A stretch of 64,000 nt of DNA from Aestuariimicrobium kwangyangense DSM 21549 (GTDB lineage Bacteria > Actinomycetota > Actinomycetes > Propionibacteriales > Propionibacteriaceae): NCBI RefSeq assembly GCF_000421525.1, contig NZ_ATXE01000002.1, forward strand, positions 248,001 to 312,000, given 5' to 3'. Positions 43,680-53,244 of this stretch are shown one piece after another. Each line of letters opens with the position of its first letter. The first letter of the stretch is position 1. A model generated the notes under the pieces. The model had not been told where the DNA came from. It searched no databases and saw only the letters and a program-made list of their open reading frames with translations. The position numbers and the translations under genes are program-made.

Positions 43680-45914
43680 TCATTCCTTGATGATGACTGC
43701 CCTGCCGCCGAAGGCGGGCAGCGTCACCTTGAATCCGGGGGTGCCCGTGTCGGTGATCTCGACCCGTCCGATGGTGCGGCGGGCAGCGAGATCGAGCACC
43801 CTGCCCTGCGGCAGGTACTCCGAGGCGACGTGGGTGGTCACCGGCGAGGCCGAGAAGTTCAGCACCGTCACCTGGATGGCGCCCACGGCGAGCCGGCTGA
43901 CCATCACCAGCACGCACGGCTGCTCCACCTCGGGCACCTCGAGCAGGGTCCCGGTGGCCAGCCCGTGGCGCCGTCGCACCGTCAGCACCTCGGCCAGACG
44001 ACGGACGAACGAGCTCTCGTCGTCCAGTTGTGCGGGCAGTGAGCCGTACAGGGATCGCGCCATCGGCATGCCCGAGGTGGGGGTGCCCCCGGGGTTCGAG
44101 GCGCCCATCAGGTCGTAGGCCCCGCGCTCGATCCACCTGGTGTCGCCGGTGGCGATCAGGCTCTGCACCTGTTGGCGCTCCAGCGGCAGGGCACCCACGA
44201 GGTCCCAACCCGACAGGGCGAACACCCCCGGCTGCCAGGCGTTGTACTTGGCCAGCAGCAGGTGCGCGTCCTTGATCTGGGCGACCTGGTCGTCGTCGAG
44301 GGTCGACAGGTCGGTGATGCCCAGTGCGGCGGTGATCACCGATGCGGTCGTGCAGGCGATGCCGTTCTGCACGAACAGGGCGTTGTAGGGAGCGGCGTCA
44401 CCGGCCATCGTCTGGCGCATGGTCTGGCGGACGTGTTCGGCCAGTTCTCGTCCCGTGTACTCCTGCCCGGCCAGCCGGTAGGTGTCGTGGGCGTGCGCCG
44501 ACTCGAAGTGCACGAGTTCGTAGGTCAGTTCGTCGTGGTTCTGCATGGCGTGCACGAGCGAGGCCTGGTCGATGCCGAGGGCCAGTGACTCGTTGAGGGT
44601 GAGCCGCAGGAACTCCGTGTCGGCGGTCAGCAGGGCGACGTGGTACCCGGGCCTGGTGACGAAGTCGTAGGAGAGGTCGGGCCCGACCGAGCCGGTGGCG
44701 AGGATGTCGTCCATGGCCAGGTTGAGTTCCTGGAAGGTGAAGCCCCCCACCTTGCGCACCATGGAGCCGATCAGCTGGTTCGCGGCCTGCGAGAGGGGGT
44801 GGCCCTCCGACCACGCCAGTTCCTCGACCCGCTTCTCCACCCCGAGGAAGCCGTTGGCGTCGAGCCTCAGTCCCCCCGAACCCAGGTCGGTGAGCGAGTG
44901 CAGGGCGTCACCCATCACCATCCGCATGCCGGCGAAGGTGGGGTCGAGCCAGTTGACGGAGGGTTGGCCGTCCTTGAAGTAGTGCAGGTAGACCCAACGC
45001 CGGGCCACCCCGTCGACCCCGTGGACGACCCGGGTGACCGACCAGTTGGTCTCCTTGACGCCGGGCTCGTAGAAGATCACCCGCTGCAGGGCTCCGATGA
45101 TGTAGCCCTCCTCGGCGAGCTTGGCCTCGGTCTCGGCATCGAGGTTGACCGAGTCGTGACCCTCGGGCACCTCCGGGAGCAGCGGCCACGCGTCCTCGGG
45201 GATCGAGACCATGTGGTAGATGCCGGGGTAGTCCTGGTAGTTCGCCTCGGCCAACCGGAAGTCGGCTCCCTTGCCGGTATGACCGGGGACGACGTCGTCG
45301 ATGATGGTGCCGTGGTGGCGGGCCGCTGACTCGCACATGTCGCGGAACTCGTCCTCGGTGCCGAAGATGGGGTCGATGACCATGCTGATCCGGTCGAAGT
45401 GTCCGTCGACCGAGGGTGTCAGCGTCCAGCCGGAGATGCCACCGGCCAGCTTCACCGGACCGGTGTGCACCGCGTCGATGCCGATCTGCTCGAACGCGGC
45501 CCACAGGTCGTCCGATCCCAGGGCCGACAGGAACGACTCACCGGTGCGGGTCACCAGCGCCAACGGGTAGGCAGCGAACCACACCTGCGCCTTGTCGAGG
45601 GCGGCACGCGGGTCGGGCTGGGCATAGGGGTTCGACCACATGCTGGCGTGGCCCGCCAACTGGCGCGCCAACACGGTGGCGTCCTTCAGCATCGACTGGT
45701 CGACCAGCCAGGCGACGTAGGCGGCGTTGCGCCCGTCGGCCTCGAACGGGGGCGGAGCGATGGTGTCGGGGGTGGGCTGCCTCCTCATCGCCCGTGGACG
45801 CAGCTTCGCCGGACGCGCCGCGAACCTCTGGGAGTCGAAACTCAGGTCGGCGAAGAAGTCGTCGACGAGCGCCTCGTCGGGGGTGCGATCGGCATGCAGA
45901 TCATCGGTGGCCAC
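43680..45914 (-). CDS. trehalose-synthase-like GH13 enzyme
   Basis: The 744 residues form a GH13 barrel. The catalytic motifs are [10 protein letters not shown] (D352), FQELNLAM (E396) and MQNHDELT (H460–D461). The NHDEL motif is typical of maltose alpha-D-glucosyltransferase (TreS). The N-terminal ~100 residues and the [33 protein letters not shown] middle are not those of a short TreS, so a related transglycosidase is possible. Probable role: trehalose/glycogen interconversion. Confidence in the family is high and in the exact reaction moderate. Confidence 0.78.
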   Translation of the reverse strand: MATDDLHADRTPDEALVDDFFADLSFDSQRFAARPAKLRPRAMRRQPTPDTIAPPPFEADGRNAAYVAWLVDQSMLKDATVLARQLAGHASMWSNPYAQPDPRAALDKAQVWFAAYPLALVTRTGESFLSALGSDDLWAAFEQIGIDAVHTGPVKLAGGISGWTLTPSVDGHFDRISMVIDPIFGTEDEFRDMCESAARHHGTIIDDVVPGHTGKGADFRLAEANYQDYPGIYHMVSIPEDAWPLLPEVPEGHDSVNLDAETEAKLAEEGYIIGALQRVIFYEPGVKETNWSVTRVVHGVDGVARRWVYLHYFKDGQPSVNWLDPTFAGMRMVMGDALHSLTDLGSGGLRLDANGFLGVEKRVEELAWSEGHPLSQAANQLIGSMVRKVGGFTFQELNLAMDDILATGSVGPDLSYDFVTRPGYHVALLTADTEFLRLTLNESLALGIDQASLVHAMQNHDELTYELVHFESAHAHDTYRLAGQEYTGRELAEHVRQTMRQTMAGDAAPYNALFVQNGIACTTASVITAALGITDLSTLDDDQVAQIKDAHLLLAKYNAWQPGVFALSGWDLVGALPLERQQVQSLIATGDTRWIERGAYDLMGASNPGGTPTSGMPMARSLYGSLPAQLDDESSFVRRLAEVLTVRRRHGLATGTLLEVPEVEQPCVLVMVSRLAVGAIQVTVLNFSASPVTTHVASEYLPQGRVLDLAARRTIGRVEITDTGTPGFKVTLPAFGGRAVIIKE

Positions 45915-45953
45915 GTCGACACGCTACTGAATCCGCTGACCCGGCGCAGGTGC

Positions 45954-46490
45954 TCACCTGCGCCGGCGCATCCACAGGTGCGGGATCCGCCCGTCCAGGT
46001 GTTCCTCGCCCTCGACCTCGAAACCGAAGCGGGAGTACCAGCCAGCCAGGTGGGCCTGCGCGTGCAGCACCACGTCGAGCCCGGACTCGGCGTCGTCTCG
46101 TTCGGTGAGGACGAGCGCCTGGTTGATCAGCCGGGCGGCGAGTCCGCGTCCGCGTGCGGGTTCAGCGGTGATCACGGCGCCGATCCGCCACCGATCGAGC
46201 CGCTCGTCGTGGTCAGGGTTGTCGTGGTTGGGGCAGCGCTCGCGCACCAACCGGATGGCCGACTCGACCACACCGGCCTCGTCCTCGATCCACAGGTGGC
46301 GCGTTCCCGGATCGAGGTCGACCCCGTCGATCGCCTGGTAGGGGTCACCCTGTTCGACCACGAACACCTGCACCCGCAACCGCAGCAGGTCGTGCAGTTG
46401 GCGGGGGGTCAGGTCGGGGCCGGCGACCACGCGCAGGTTCTGGTGGTCGCTGCGCTGCGGCTTCACCTCGGCCGGGTCGTGTTCGTCCAT
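45954..46490 (-). CDS. GNAT acetyltransferase (ElaA-like)
   Basis: I chose ATG 46490 (MDEHDPAEVK); 178 residues. The ElaA-like pattern is LHDLLRLRVQVFVVEQGDPYQAIDGVDLD. The acetyl-CoA motif is RIGAVITAEPARGRGLAARLINQAL (R/Q-x-x-G-x-G/A). A catalytic Tyr is near AGWYSRFGFEVEGEEHLDG. Acceptor unknown. Divergent from the rluA-like gene, 24 bp apart. Confidence 0.85.
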   Translation of the reverse strand: MDEHDPAEVKPQRSDHQNLRVVAGPDLTPRQLHDLLRLRVQVFVVEQGDPYQAIDGVDLDPGTRHLWIEDEAGVVESAIRLVRERCPNHDNPDHDERLDRWRIGAVITAEPARGRGLAARLINQALVLTERDDAESGLDVVLHAQAHLAGWYSRFGFEVEGEEHLDGRIPHLWMRRRR

Positions 46491-46513
46491 GGGCACCACC
46501 GTAGGCTGGGCGG

Positions 46514-47458
46514 GTGCCCCGCTCCCCCCTCGCCCAGCGTTTCGGGCTGGAGGCCGCCTGGCTGCGCACCGAACCCGGGCACTGGACGACCCTGCGCGAA
46601 TTCCTGGTCGACCGGCTGCCGAAGATGAGCCCCGCGCGCATCGACGAGTTGTTCGCCGACGGCGTCTGGTGCGATGAACAGGGACGGCCCTACCCGGCCG
46701 ACGAGCCCTACGCCCCGCACCGTTTCGTCTGGTTCCACCGCGACCTGCCCGACGAGGTCGAGGTGCCCTTCGAGATCGGCGTCGTGCACGAGGACGAGCG
46801 CATCCTCGTCGTCGACAAGCCGCACTTCCTGGCTTCGATCCCGCGGGGGCAACACATCCAGCAGTCGGTGGTGGTCAAGCTGCGTCGCCGCTTCGACCTG
46901 CCCGAGCTCGGACCCGCCCATCGTCTCGACCGCGCCACCGCCGGGCTGCTGCTGCTCGTCAAGGAACGACGGTTCCGGGGGGCCTACCAGCAGGTGTTCG
47001 CCCACCGGGGGGTGGGCAAGCGCTACCTCGCCGTGGCCGCCCATCGTCCCGATCTCGAACTACCCCTCGACGTGGTCAGCCACATCGCCAAGGACGTGGG
47101 AACGGTGCAGGCCTACGAGGTGGCAGGGGCGGCACCCAACGCCCACACCACCATCGAACGGGTCTGCGACGACGGCCGACTGGCGGGGTACGGACTGACT
47201 CCCCACACCGGACGGACCCACCAGCTGCGGCTGCACCTGTCGGGCCTGGGACTGCCCATTGTCAACGACCCGCTGTACCCCCGGGCGCGTGAGATCGACC
47301 TGGGCGACTTCCGTCATCCCCTGCAGCTGTTGAGCTCCGAACTGTGGTTCGACGACCCCGTGGACGACACGCCGCGTCATTTCCACAGCGCGCTGCAGCT
47401 GGACCACTGGCCCGCTGACTGGCCGGGTCACCGACCGGGTCACGGGCCAGCTGCGTAG
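46514..47458 (+). CDS. RluA-family pseudouridine synthase
   Basis: The 314-residue protein has the catalytic Asp in AHRLDRATAGLLLL near residue 140. Supporting motifs are ILVVDKPHFLASIPRG, VGKRYLAVAAHRP, TGRTHQLRLHLSGLGLPIVNDPLYP and the closing ALQLDHWP. It isomerises uridines in rRNA or tRNA. It lacks an N-terminal S4 domain. Start GTG 46514. The 3' end contains a short tandem of GGCCGGGTCACC-like repeats just before the TAG. Confidence 0.88.
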   Translation: MPRSPLAQRFGLEAAWLRTEPGHWTTLREFLVDRLPKMSPARIDELFADGVWCDEQGRPYPADEPYAPHRFVWFHRDLPDEVEVPFEIGVVHEDERILVVDKPHFLASIPRGQHIQQSVVVKLRRRFDLPELGPAHRLDRATAGLLLLVKERRFRGAYQQVFAHRGVGKRYLAVAAHRPDLELPLDVVSHIAKDVGTVQAYEVAGAAPNAHTTIERVCDDGRLAGYGLTPHTGRTHQLRLHLSGLGLPIVNDPLYPRAREIDLGDFRHPLQLLSSELWFDDPVDDTPRHFHSALQLDHWPADWPGHRPGHGPAA

Positions 47459-47505
47459 GACGACCCCGGTCGTCCGGGCCGGCGGATTGCGTCTAGATTC
47501 ATCCC

Positions 47506-48411
47506 GTGCAAGACGTCGTGATCCAGGCCCTGTCGCTGGTGGCCATCATCGGGCTGGGCCAACTGATGCGGCGGCTGCACTGGGTCAGTGCCAGCCACTT
47601 CATGATCTTCTCGAGGATCGTGCTCAACATCACGCTGCCCGCCGCCATCCTGACCAGCTTCAACCGGGTGACCGTCCCGCTGGGACTGCTGGCGGTGGGT
47701 CTGGTGGCGGTGGCGCTGAACCTCTGCCAGCAGATCAGCGCCTTCGTCCTGTGCCGGGCCCAGGGGCGCAACCTGCAGGCCTTCGGCGTGCTGAACACCG
47801 GCAGCTACAACATGGGGGCCTTCGCCACCCCCTACATCAGTGGGTTCGGCGGCCCGTCGGCGCTGATCAATGCCACCCTGTTCGACATCGGGAACTCGAT
47901 CGTCGCCGCTGGGTGGGGACGGTTCTGGGCGTTCTCGATCGTGCGGGGCAGGGCGTCGTTGTGGGCCACCGTGAAGCGGCTGTTCTCGTCCACCATCTTC
48001 GTGCTCTACCTGACGGTGCTGCTGATGCAGGTGTTCCGGCTGCGGCTGCCGGAACAACTGATGCACTTCACGGGCACCGTGGGCAATGCCAACACCTTCC
48101 TGGCGATGCTGATGATCGGCATCGGGCTCGACCTCGACCTCGACACCAGCCAGTTGCGGTCGGCGGCGAAGTTCCTGGCCCTGCGCTACTCGTGGTGCAT
48201 CGCGTTCAGCTTCGCCTCGTTCACGCTGCTGCCGTGGAGCCACGAACTGCGGCTGACCCTCGCCACCATCTGTTTCGCGCCGATCGCCTCGATGATTCCC
48301 GGGTTCACCTCCGAGCTGGGCCTGGACGTGAAGCTGTCGGCGTTCATGACCTCGTTGACGATCCTGGTCAGCATCGTGGTGATGCCGGCCCTGGTGGTCG
48401 TGCTCAGCTGA
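47506..48411 (+). CDS. AEC-family permease
   Basis: The 301 residues form about ten hydrophobic helices with the auxin-efflux-carrier plan. Motifs include VLNITLPAAILTSFNRV near 45 and VLNTGSYNMGAFATPYISGFGG near 100. Homologues export dicarboxylates or other organic anions. Start GTG 47506. Its end is convergent with mutT, with an 8-bp overlap. Confidence 0.85.
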   Translation: MQDVVIQALSLVAIIGLGQLMRRLHWVSASHFMIFSRIVLNITLPAAILTSFNRVTVPLGLLAVGLVAVALNLCQQISAFVLCRAQGRNLQAFGVLNTGSYNMGAFATPYISGFGGPSALINATLFDIGNSIVAAGWGRFWAFSIVRGRASLWATVKRLFSSTIFVLYLTVLLMQVFRLRLPEQLMHFTGTVGNANTFLAMLMIGIGLDLDLDTSQLRSAAKFLALRYSWCIAFSFASFTLLPWSHELRLTLATICFAPIASMIPGFTSELGLDVKLSAFMTSLTILVSIVVMPALVVVLS

Positions 48412-48829
48412 CCCACAGCCGGGTGCATGCCGCTCGGGCCAGGGCCACGTCGGCGGGGAGCCAGTCAGGGTGGGGGCTGTCGGCATCGAGCCAGGTCAGC
48501 GCCGAGTGTTCGATGGCTCGCGGCTCCCCCGCGACCACGGTGCACCAGTAGGCGCGCATCGCCCACCTGTGGTTGATCGGCCACCGGCCACCGTCCACGT
48601 TCGGGAACTCGTCGCCCACCTGCACCTCGACGCCCAGTTCCTCGCGCAGTTCCCTCGCCAGTGCGAGCCCGGGTGACTCACCCACCTCGACCTTGCCGCC
48701 GGGGAACTCCCAACGACCAGCCAGTTCCGGGGGATGGGCGCGTTGCGCCGCCAGCAGCCGTCCGTCACGGACGACCAGTCCGGCCACCACGATTCCCCTG
48801 GGGTCGTGATCGCCGTCGATGTCAGTCAC
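48404..48829 (-). CDS. MutT-type Nudix hydrolase
   Basis: The 141 residues carry the Nudix box GGKVEVGESPGLALARELREELGV (about 45–68). It is preceded by an AGLVVRDGRLLAAQR strand and followed by MRAYWCTVVAGEP. It removes oxidised or otherwise damaged nucleotides such as 8-oxo-dGTP. It overlaps the M20 gene by 8 bp and is presumably co-transcribed with it and the HhH glycosylase gene. Confidence 0.88.
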   Translation of the reverse strand: MTDIDGDHDPRGIVVAGLVVRDGRLLAAQRAHPPELAGRWEFPGGKVEVGESPGLALARELREELGVEVQVGDEFPNVDGGRWPINHRWAMRAYWCTVVAGEPRAIEHSALTWLDADSPHPDWLPADVALARAACTRLWVS

Positions 48830-50042
48830 CCACGCCCAACCAGGCCAGGGCCCCGGCGACGGCGGCAGCGGTACCGGTGGTCAGGGTCGGTTGCAGGTCG
48901 GGGAGGAATCCCGGGTTGTGGTTGGCCACGGTCGGTCGTCCCTCGACGAAACCCCCGAAACCCCAGTAGGCGTAGGGCACACCGAAGGCATCGGGCAGGG
49001 TGCTGAAGTCCTCCGAGGCTGTGGCTGGTTGCATCTGCAGCACCCGATCCTGGCCCAGCACGGCGACCATGCCCGCTCGCACCCGGGCCACGGCGGCGGG
49101 GTCGTTGTCGGTCAACGGGTAGGGGTCGTAGGTCTCGACCAGGGGGTCACGCGGTGAACGGGCAGCGGCGCACTCCGCCCGGACGATCCGCTCGACGGCC
49201 GCCTGCATCTGCTCGAGTACGCCCTGGTCGTAGGCCCGCAGGTTGAGCAGCAGCGTCGCGTCGTCAGGGATGATGTTGGCCGACGCCCCGGCGCGCAGGC
49301 TGCCCGCGGTGACCACGCCGAACTGGTCGGGAGCGATCTCGCGGGCCACCACGGTCTGCAGGCGGGTGACGATCGCCGCCGCCAGCACCACCGGGTCGAC
49401 GCTGAGGTGTGGCATGGATCCGTGCGAGCCGTGCCCGTGCACGGTGACCCTGATCGACACCGCGGTGGAGAGAACCGGTCCGTCAGCGATGGCGACGCTC
49501 CCCGACACCGGAGTGGCGAGCACGTGCTGGCCCAGGGCCACATCGGGACGAGGCACCCGGTCGACCAGCCCCGCGGCCACCATCGACCTGGCACCGGCGG
49601 CGACCTCCTCACCGGGCTGGAACAGGGCGATGTAGGTGCCGCGCCACCGGTCGCGGTGAGCCGCCAGCACCGCGGCGGCGCCGATCGCGCTGGCGACGTG
49701 CATGTCGTGCCCGCAGGCGTGCATCACCGGGACGGTCTCTCCTGCCAAGGTGCCGGTGTCGGTGGAGCGATAGTCGAATCGTTCCGCCTCGAGCACCGGC
49801 AGGGCGTCCATGTCGGCCCTGAACAGCACGGTGGGGCCCTCGCCGTTGGCCAGCACCCCGACCACCCCTCCCCCGAACTCGTCGACGGCGAATCCCTGCT
49901 GGCGCAGGTGGTCGGCGACGATGCCTCGGGTGCGCACCTCCTGCATGGACAGTTCGGGGTGCTGGTGGATGTCGCGGTAGAGCGCCTCCTGCCAGTCGGT
50001 GACCTCGCCGATCGCCGGCATCACCCAGTCGACGGCGGTCAT
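48822..50042 (-). CDS. M20-family amidohydrolase
   Basis: The 406-residue protein shows the M20D pattern: HPELSMQEVRT, FRADMDALPVLEAE, HACGHDMHVASAIGAA (metal site), FQPGEEVAAGARSMV and GHGSHGSMPHLSVDPVVLAAAIVTRLQ. It probably hydrolyses N-acyl amino acids or hippurate-type substrates in the cytoplasm. ATG 50042 overlaps the upstream glycosylase stop (ATGA), as three coupled genes. Confidence 0.9.
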   Translation of the reverse strand: MTAVDWVMPAIGEVTDWQEALYRDIHQHPELSMQEVRTRGIVADHLRQQGFAVDEFGGGVVGVLANGEGPTVLFRADMDALPVLEAERFDYRSTDTGTLAGETVPVMHACGHDMHVASAIGAAAVLAAHRDRWRGTYIALFQPGEEVAAGARSMVAAGLVDRVPRPDVALGQHVLATPVSGSVAIADGPVLSTAVSIRVTVHGHGSHGSMPHLSVDPVVLAAAIVTRLQTVVAREIAPDQFGVVTAGSLRAGASANIIPDDATLLLNLRAYDQGVLEQMQAAVERIVRAECAAARSPRDPLVETYDPYPLTDNDPAAVARVRAGMVAVLGQDRVLQMQPATASEDFSTLPDAFGVPYAYWGFGGFVEGRPTVANHNPGFLPDLQPTLTTGTAAAVAGALAWLGVGD

Positions 50043-50632
50043 GATCGCTCGCCGGCTGACTCGGCTGCCGGCAGGTTCGCCGACTTGGCTGCGGCCTTGA
50101 CGGCCTTCTTGGTGGCCCTCACCTTGACCAGGGTCTCCGGTGAGGTGATGTCGGCGACCGAGCGGTACCCGTCCAGGGCGTAGTCACCGGCGACCTGTTC
50201 CCAACCCGGCGGACGAATCCCGCGCTGCTTGGCCAACAGGGCGACGAAGATGCGGGCCTTCTGGTCACCGAACCCCGGCAGGGCGGTGAGCCGCTTCTTC
50301 AGCTCGGCGCCGGTCTGCACGTCGGCCCACACCGCGGAGGCGTCACCGTCGTACTCGTCGACCAACACCCGGCACAGGTCGTACAACCGCTTGCCCATCG
50401 ATCCGGGGAAACGGTGGATCGCCGGAGGGATCGAGGCCTGTCGGACGAACTCGTCCTCGCCCAGGTCGACCCACGCCCTGGGGTCAACCGTGCCGAGACG
50501 CTCCTTCAGCACGGCCGGACCCGAGAAGGCCTTCTCCATGGTCACCTGCTGGTCGAGCAGCATGCCCGCCAACAGGGCGAAATCGGAACTGCCGAGCAGC
50601 TGGTCGGCCACGTCGTCACCGGTGAGGTACAT
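50039..50632 (-). CDS. HhH-GPD DNA glycosylase
   Basis: The 197 residues contain a helix-hairpin-helix: LKKRLTALPGFGDQKARIFVALL near 110 (LPGFG). Upstream is a helical domain with EDEFVRQASIPPAIHRFPGSMGKRLYDLCRVL. The expected catalytic Asp is in the segment after the HhH. It is a base-excision repair glycosylase of the HhH-GPD superfamily, probably removing alkylated or oxidised bases. It is the first gene of the operon with the M20 and mutT genes. Confidence 0.8.
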   Translation of the reverse strand: MYLTGDDVADQLLGSSDFALLAGMLLDQQVTMEKAFSGPAVLKERLGTVDPRAWVDLGEDEFVRQASIPPAIHRFPGSMGKRLYDLCRVLVDEYDGDASAVWADVQTGAELKKRLTALPGFGDQKARIFVALLAKQRGIRPPGWEQVAGDYALDGYRSVADITSPETLVKVRATKKAVKAAAKSANLPAAESAGERS

Positions 50633-50636
50633 GCGG

Positions 50637-50960
50637 TCAGCCTAGGTCAGCCCTCAACACGGTGGAGCTGGTGATTCGATTCCACCCGGTGGCCGGCGGG
50701 GACCTGGATCGGGCTCCGGCGGGGGTGCGTCCTCGGGCCGTCCCTGTTTGCCCTCGATGCGTGCTGGCTGCCCGCGGGCCGTCCAACTTGCCCTCGATGG
50801 GCCCACGTGCCCTGGCCCTCCCCGGGGGCAACTGCACCGAACGCGGGCAAGTGGCTCGGATCGAGGGCAACGGCACCGGACGAGGGCAACGGCACCTGGC
50901 TCGGAACGCGGGCAACGGCACCGGACGAGGGCAACCGGAGCACCGTGATTGACTGGCGCC
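50637..50960. repeat. intergenic region with GGGCAA-type repeats
   Basis: About 324 bp without a gene. Six GGGCAA motifs lie on the plus strand between about 50826 and 50933 (four followed by CGGCACC or similar). Two reversed copies of TTGCCCTCGAT lie at 50748 and 50788. A 10-bp duplication, GGTCAGCCTA, lies at the left end. The function is not clear. Confidence 0.55.
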
Positions 50961-51599
50961 GTGACAGCAGCAACCTCCACCCCACTCATCACCCCTCGGC
51001 AGCTGCGTCGGACCGTGCTGCTGGTGGCGGCGCTCAACCTCGGCTACTTCTTCGTGGAGGCTGCGGTCGCGCTCAGGATCGGGTCGGTGTCGCTGTTCGC
51101 CGACTCGGTCGACTTCCTCGAGGACACCGCGGTCAATCTGCTGATCGCCCTCGCGCTGGGCTGGACGATCCACCGCCGCGCCCGGATGGGCAAGCTGATG
51201 GCCGTCATCATCCTGGTACCCGCGGTGGCCGCGCTGTGGCAGGCCGTGACCAAGTTCGGCGACCCGCACCCACCCGAGGTGCTGTCGCTGGCCCTCACCG
51301 CCGGCGGCGCCATCATCGTGAACTCCGTCTGCGCGCTGATCCTGACGCGCATCCGCCACCACGGTGGCAGCATGTCGACGGCCGCCTTCCTGGCCGCACG
51401 CAACGACGTCTTCGCGAACGCTGCGATCATCCTGATGGCCGGCCTCACCGCCTGGGTGCACTCAGGCTGGCCCGACATCGTCCTCGGCCTGGGCATCGTG
51501 CTCCTCAACGGATCCGCGGCCAAGGAGGTCTGGGATGTCGCCGAGGAGGAGGGTCTCGCGGCGAAGGCCCTGGCCGGTGAGGCCGTTGACGACGACTGA
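50961..51599 (+). CDS. CDF-type cation transporter
   Basis: I chose GTG 50961 (MTAATSTPLI); a TTG at 50949 is also in frame. The 212 residues have about five spans. NLGYFFVEAAVALRIGSVSLFADSVDFLEDTAVNLLIALAL has the CDF helix pair with Asp residues (ADSVDFLED) that bind metal. The second site is in RNDVFANAAIILMAGL. It should export Zn, Co or Fe in exchange for protons. The usual C-terminal cytoplasmic domain is very short. Confidence 0.85.
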   Translation: MTAATSTPLITPRQLRRTVLLVAALNLGYFFVEAAVALRIGSVSLFADSVDFLEDTAVNLLIALALGWTIHRRARMGKLMAVIILVPAVAALWQAVTKFGDPHPPEVLSLALTAGGAIIVNSVCALILTRIRHHGGSMSTAAFLAARNDVFANAAIILMAGLTAWVHSGWPDIVLGLGIVLLNGSAAKEVWDVAEEEGLAAKALAGEAVDDD

Positions 51600-51637
51600 C
51601 AACGGCCGGCCGGACAGGGCCTTCGCGCGGAGCTGAT

Positions 51638-51681
51638 CCCCCAAGGTTCAGTGCCCCAAGTTCAGTCCCCCCAGGTTCAGT
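51638..51681. repeat. short triple repeat downstream of lpd
   Basis: Three units of CCCCAAGGTTCAGT-type sequence with 15- and 14-bp spacing. On the minus strand each carries CTGAAC, so TGA triplets recur after the lpd stop (51708–51706). Confidence 0.6.
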
Positions 51682-51705
51682 CGCGGGGGGTTCACTGGGT
51701 GAGGA

Positions 51706-53106
51706 TCAGAGGTTGATCATGTGGCCGACGACTCCCTCGGCCGCTTCCTTGATCGCCTCCGACAGGGTCGGGTGCGCGTGGATGGTGCGTCCGATCTCCT
51801 CGGCCGTGAGGTCCCAGTTCTGGGCCAGCACGAGTTCGGGCAGCAGTTCGGTGACGTCGGGCCCGATCATCGAGGCGCCCAGCAGTTCACCGTGCTTGGC
51901 GTCGGCGACGATCTTCACGAAGCCGCCTCCCTCGCCCAGGCCCCAGGCCTTGCCGTTGGCCGAGAAGGGGAACTTCGACACCTTCACGTCGTGGCCCAAC
52001 TCCTTGGCCTGCGCCTCGGTGTAGCCGAAGCTCGCGACCTGAGGCTGGCAGTAGGTGGCGCGCGGCACCATCATGTAGTCGATCGGGAAGGTCTCGGCAC
52101 CCGCGATGGTCTCGGCCGCCACCACCCCCATGGCCTCGGCGTTGTGCGCGAGCATCAGCTTCGCGGTGACGTCGCCGATGGCGTAGATGTGCTCGACGTT
52201 CGTCCGCATGAAGTCGTCGATGTCGATCGCACCGCGCTCGGTCAGCTTGACCCCGGTGCGCTCCAGTCCGTAACCCTCGACGCGCGGCTGGAAGCCGATC
52301 GCCGACAGCACCTTGTCTGCCTCGAGCACCTGCTGGTCGCCACCCTTGGCGGGCGAGACGGTCACCTTGACCCCGGCACCCGACTCGTCGATCGACTCGA
52401 CCTTGGTGGAGGTCATCAGGGTGATGCCGAGCTTCTTGTAGGCCTTGGCCAGTTCCGACGAGATCTCGGGGTCCTCGAGGGGCACGATCCGGTCGAGGTA
52501 CTCGACGATGGTGACCTTAACGCCGTAGGAGTTGAGCACGTAGGCGAACTCGGTGCCGATGGCGCCCGAGCCGGCGACGATGATCGAGGCGGGCACCTCC
52601 TCGGCCAGGATCTGCTCCTCGTAGGTGACGACCTTGTCGCTCACCTTGGTGCCGGGCAGCATCTTGGTGGTGGCGCCCGTCGCGATGATGCAGTCGGTGA
52701 AGGTGACGGTCTCGGCCGAACCGTCGTTCTTGGTGACCGTGATCGACGAGGCGTCGGCGAACTCTCCCCAGCCGTCGTACTCGGTGATCTTGTTCTTCTT
52801 CATCAGGTAGTGCACGCCGTTGGTCATCCGCTTCGAGACCTCACGGCTGCGGGTGTAGGCCTTGTTGTACTTGGCCGTCACCTCGCCCTCGAGGCCGAAC
52901 TTGTCGCCCTCCTTGGTGACGAGGTTGACGATCTCGGCGTTGCGCAGCAGCGACTTCGTCGGGATGCAGCCCACGTTGAGGCAGACACCGCCCCAGTACT
53001 TCTTCTCGATGATGGCGGTCTTCTTGCCAAGCTGGGCGGCACGAATGGCGGCCACGTAACCACCCGGGCCGGCGCCCAGGACAACGACGTCGTAATGCGA
53101 GCTCAT
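51706..53106 (-). CDS. lpd: dihydrolipoyl dehydrogenase
   Basis: The 466-residue E3 component reoxidises dihydrolipoamide for 2-oxo-acid dehydrogenase complexes. FAD-binding [13 protein letters not shown] is at 11–23, and the redox disulfide is in [14 protein letters not shown] at about 39–52. The NAD motif is [15 protein letters not shown] near 180, and the FAD motif [21 protein letters not shown] is near 310. The dimer-interface active site is [13 protein letters not shown], with its His–Glu pair, near 445. ATG 53106 is the natural start. Next to it lies the divergent HTH–MurA gene. Confidence 0.95.
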   Translation of the reverse strand: MSSHYDVVVLGAGPGGYVAAIRAAQLGKKTAIIEKKYWGGVCLNVGCIPTKSLLRNAEIVNLVTKEGDKFGLEGEVTAKYNKAYTRSREVSKRMTNGVHYLMKKNKITEYDGWGEFADASSITVTKNDGSAETVTFTDCIIATGATTKMLPGTKVSDKVVTYEEQILAEEVPASIIVAGSGAIGTEFAYVLNSYGVKVTIVEYLDRIVPLEDPEISSELAKAYKKLGITLMTSTKVESIDESGAGVKVTVSPAKGGDQQVLEADKVLSAIGFQPRVEGYGLERTGVKLTERGAIDIDDFMRTNVEHIYAIGDVTAKLMLAHNAEAMGVVAAETIAGAETFPIDYMMVPRATYCQPQVASFGYTEAQAKELGHDVKVSKFPFSANGKAWGLGEGGGFVKIVADAKHGELLGASMIGPDVTELLPELVLAQNWDLTAEEIGRTIHAHPTLSEAIKEAAEGVVGHMINL

Positions 53107-53210
53107 GGGCCACACTCTAGTGCTCCGTCCGGACGCCCGGGTGACCGCCCCGATGGTCCCCCAGCGCTCCCCCGTCGGCTCCGCGCTCGCTCGCCCGGCC
53201 CCCGTCAGGC

Positions 53211-53244
53211 TTGCTTCATATCGTTTATGAGTTATCGTGATCGG
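53211..53244 (+). promoter_or_regulatory. promoter of the HTH–MurA gene
   Basis: TTGCTT (53211–53216) and TATCGT (53233–53238) are separated by 16 bases. The hexamer TATCGT also occurs at 53219–53224, so the region has a 14-bp direct repeat that the HTH domain of the product might recognise. The GTG at 53245 is 6 bases past the -10, so the mRNA may be leaderless. Confidence 0.45.

Noticed and set aside
51721-53226. Long plus-strand frame running into the HTH–MurA gene
   Set aside because: It is antisense to lpd. The real gene starts at 53245 (or 53227), where promoter and HTH begin.
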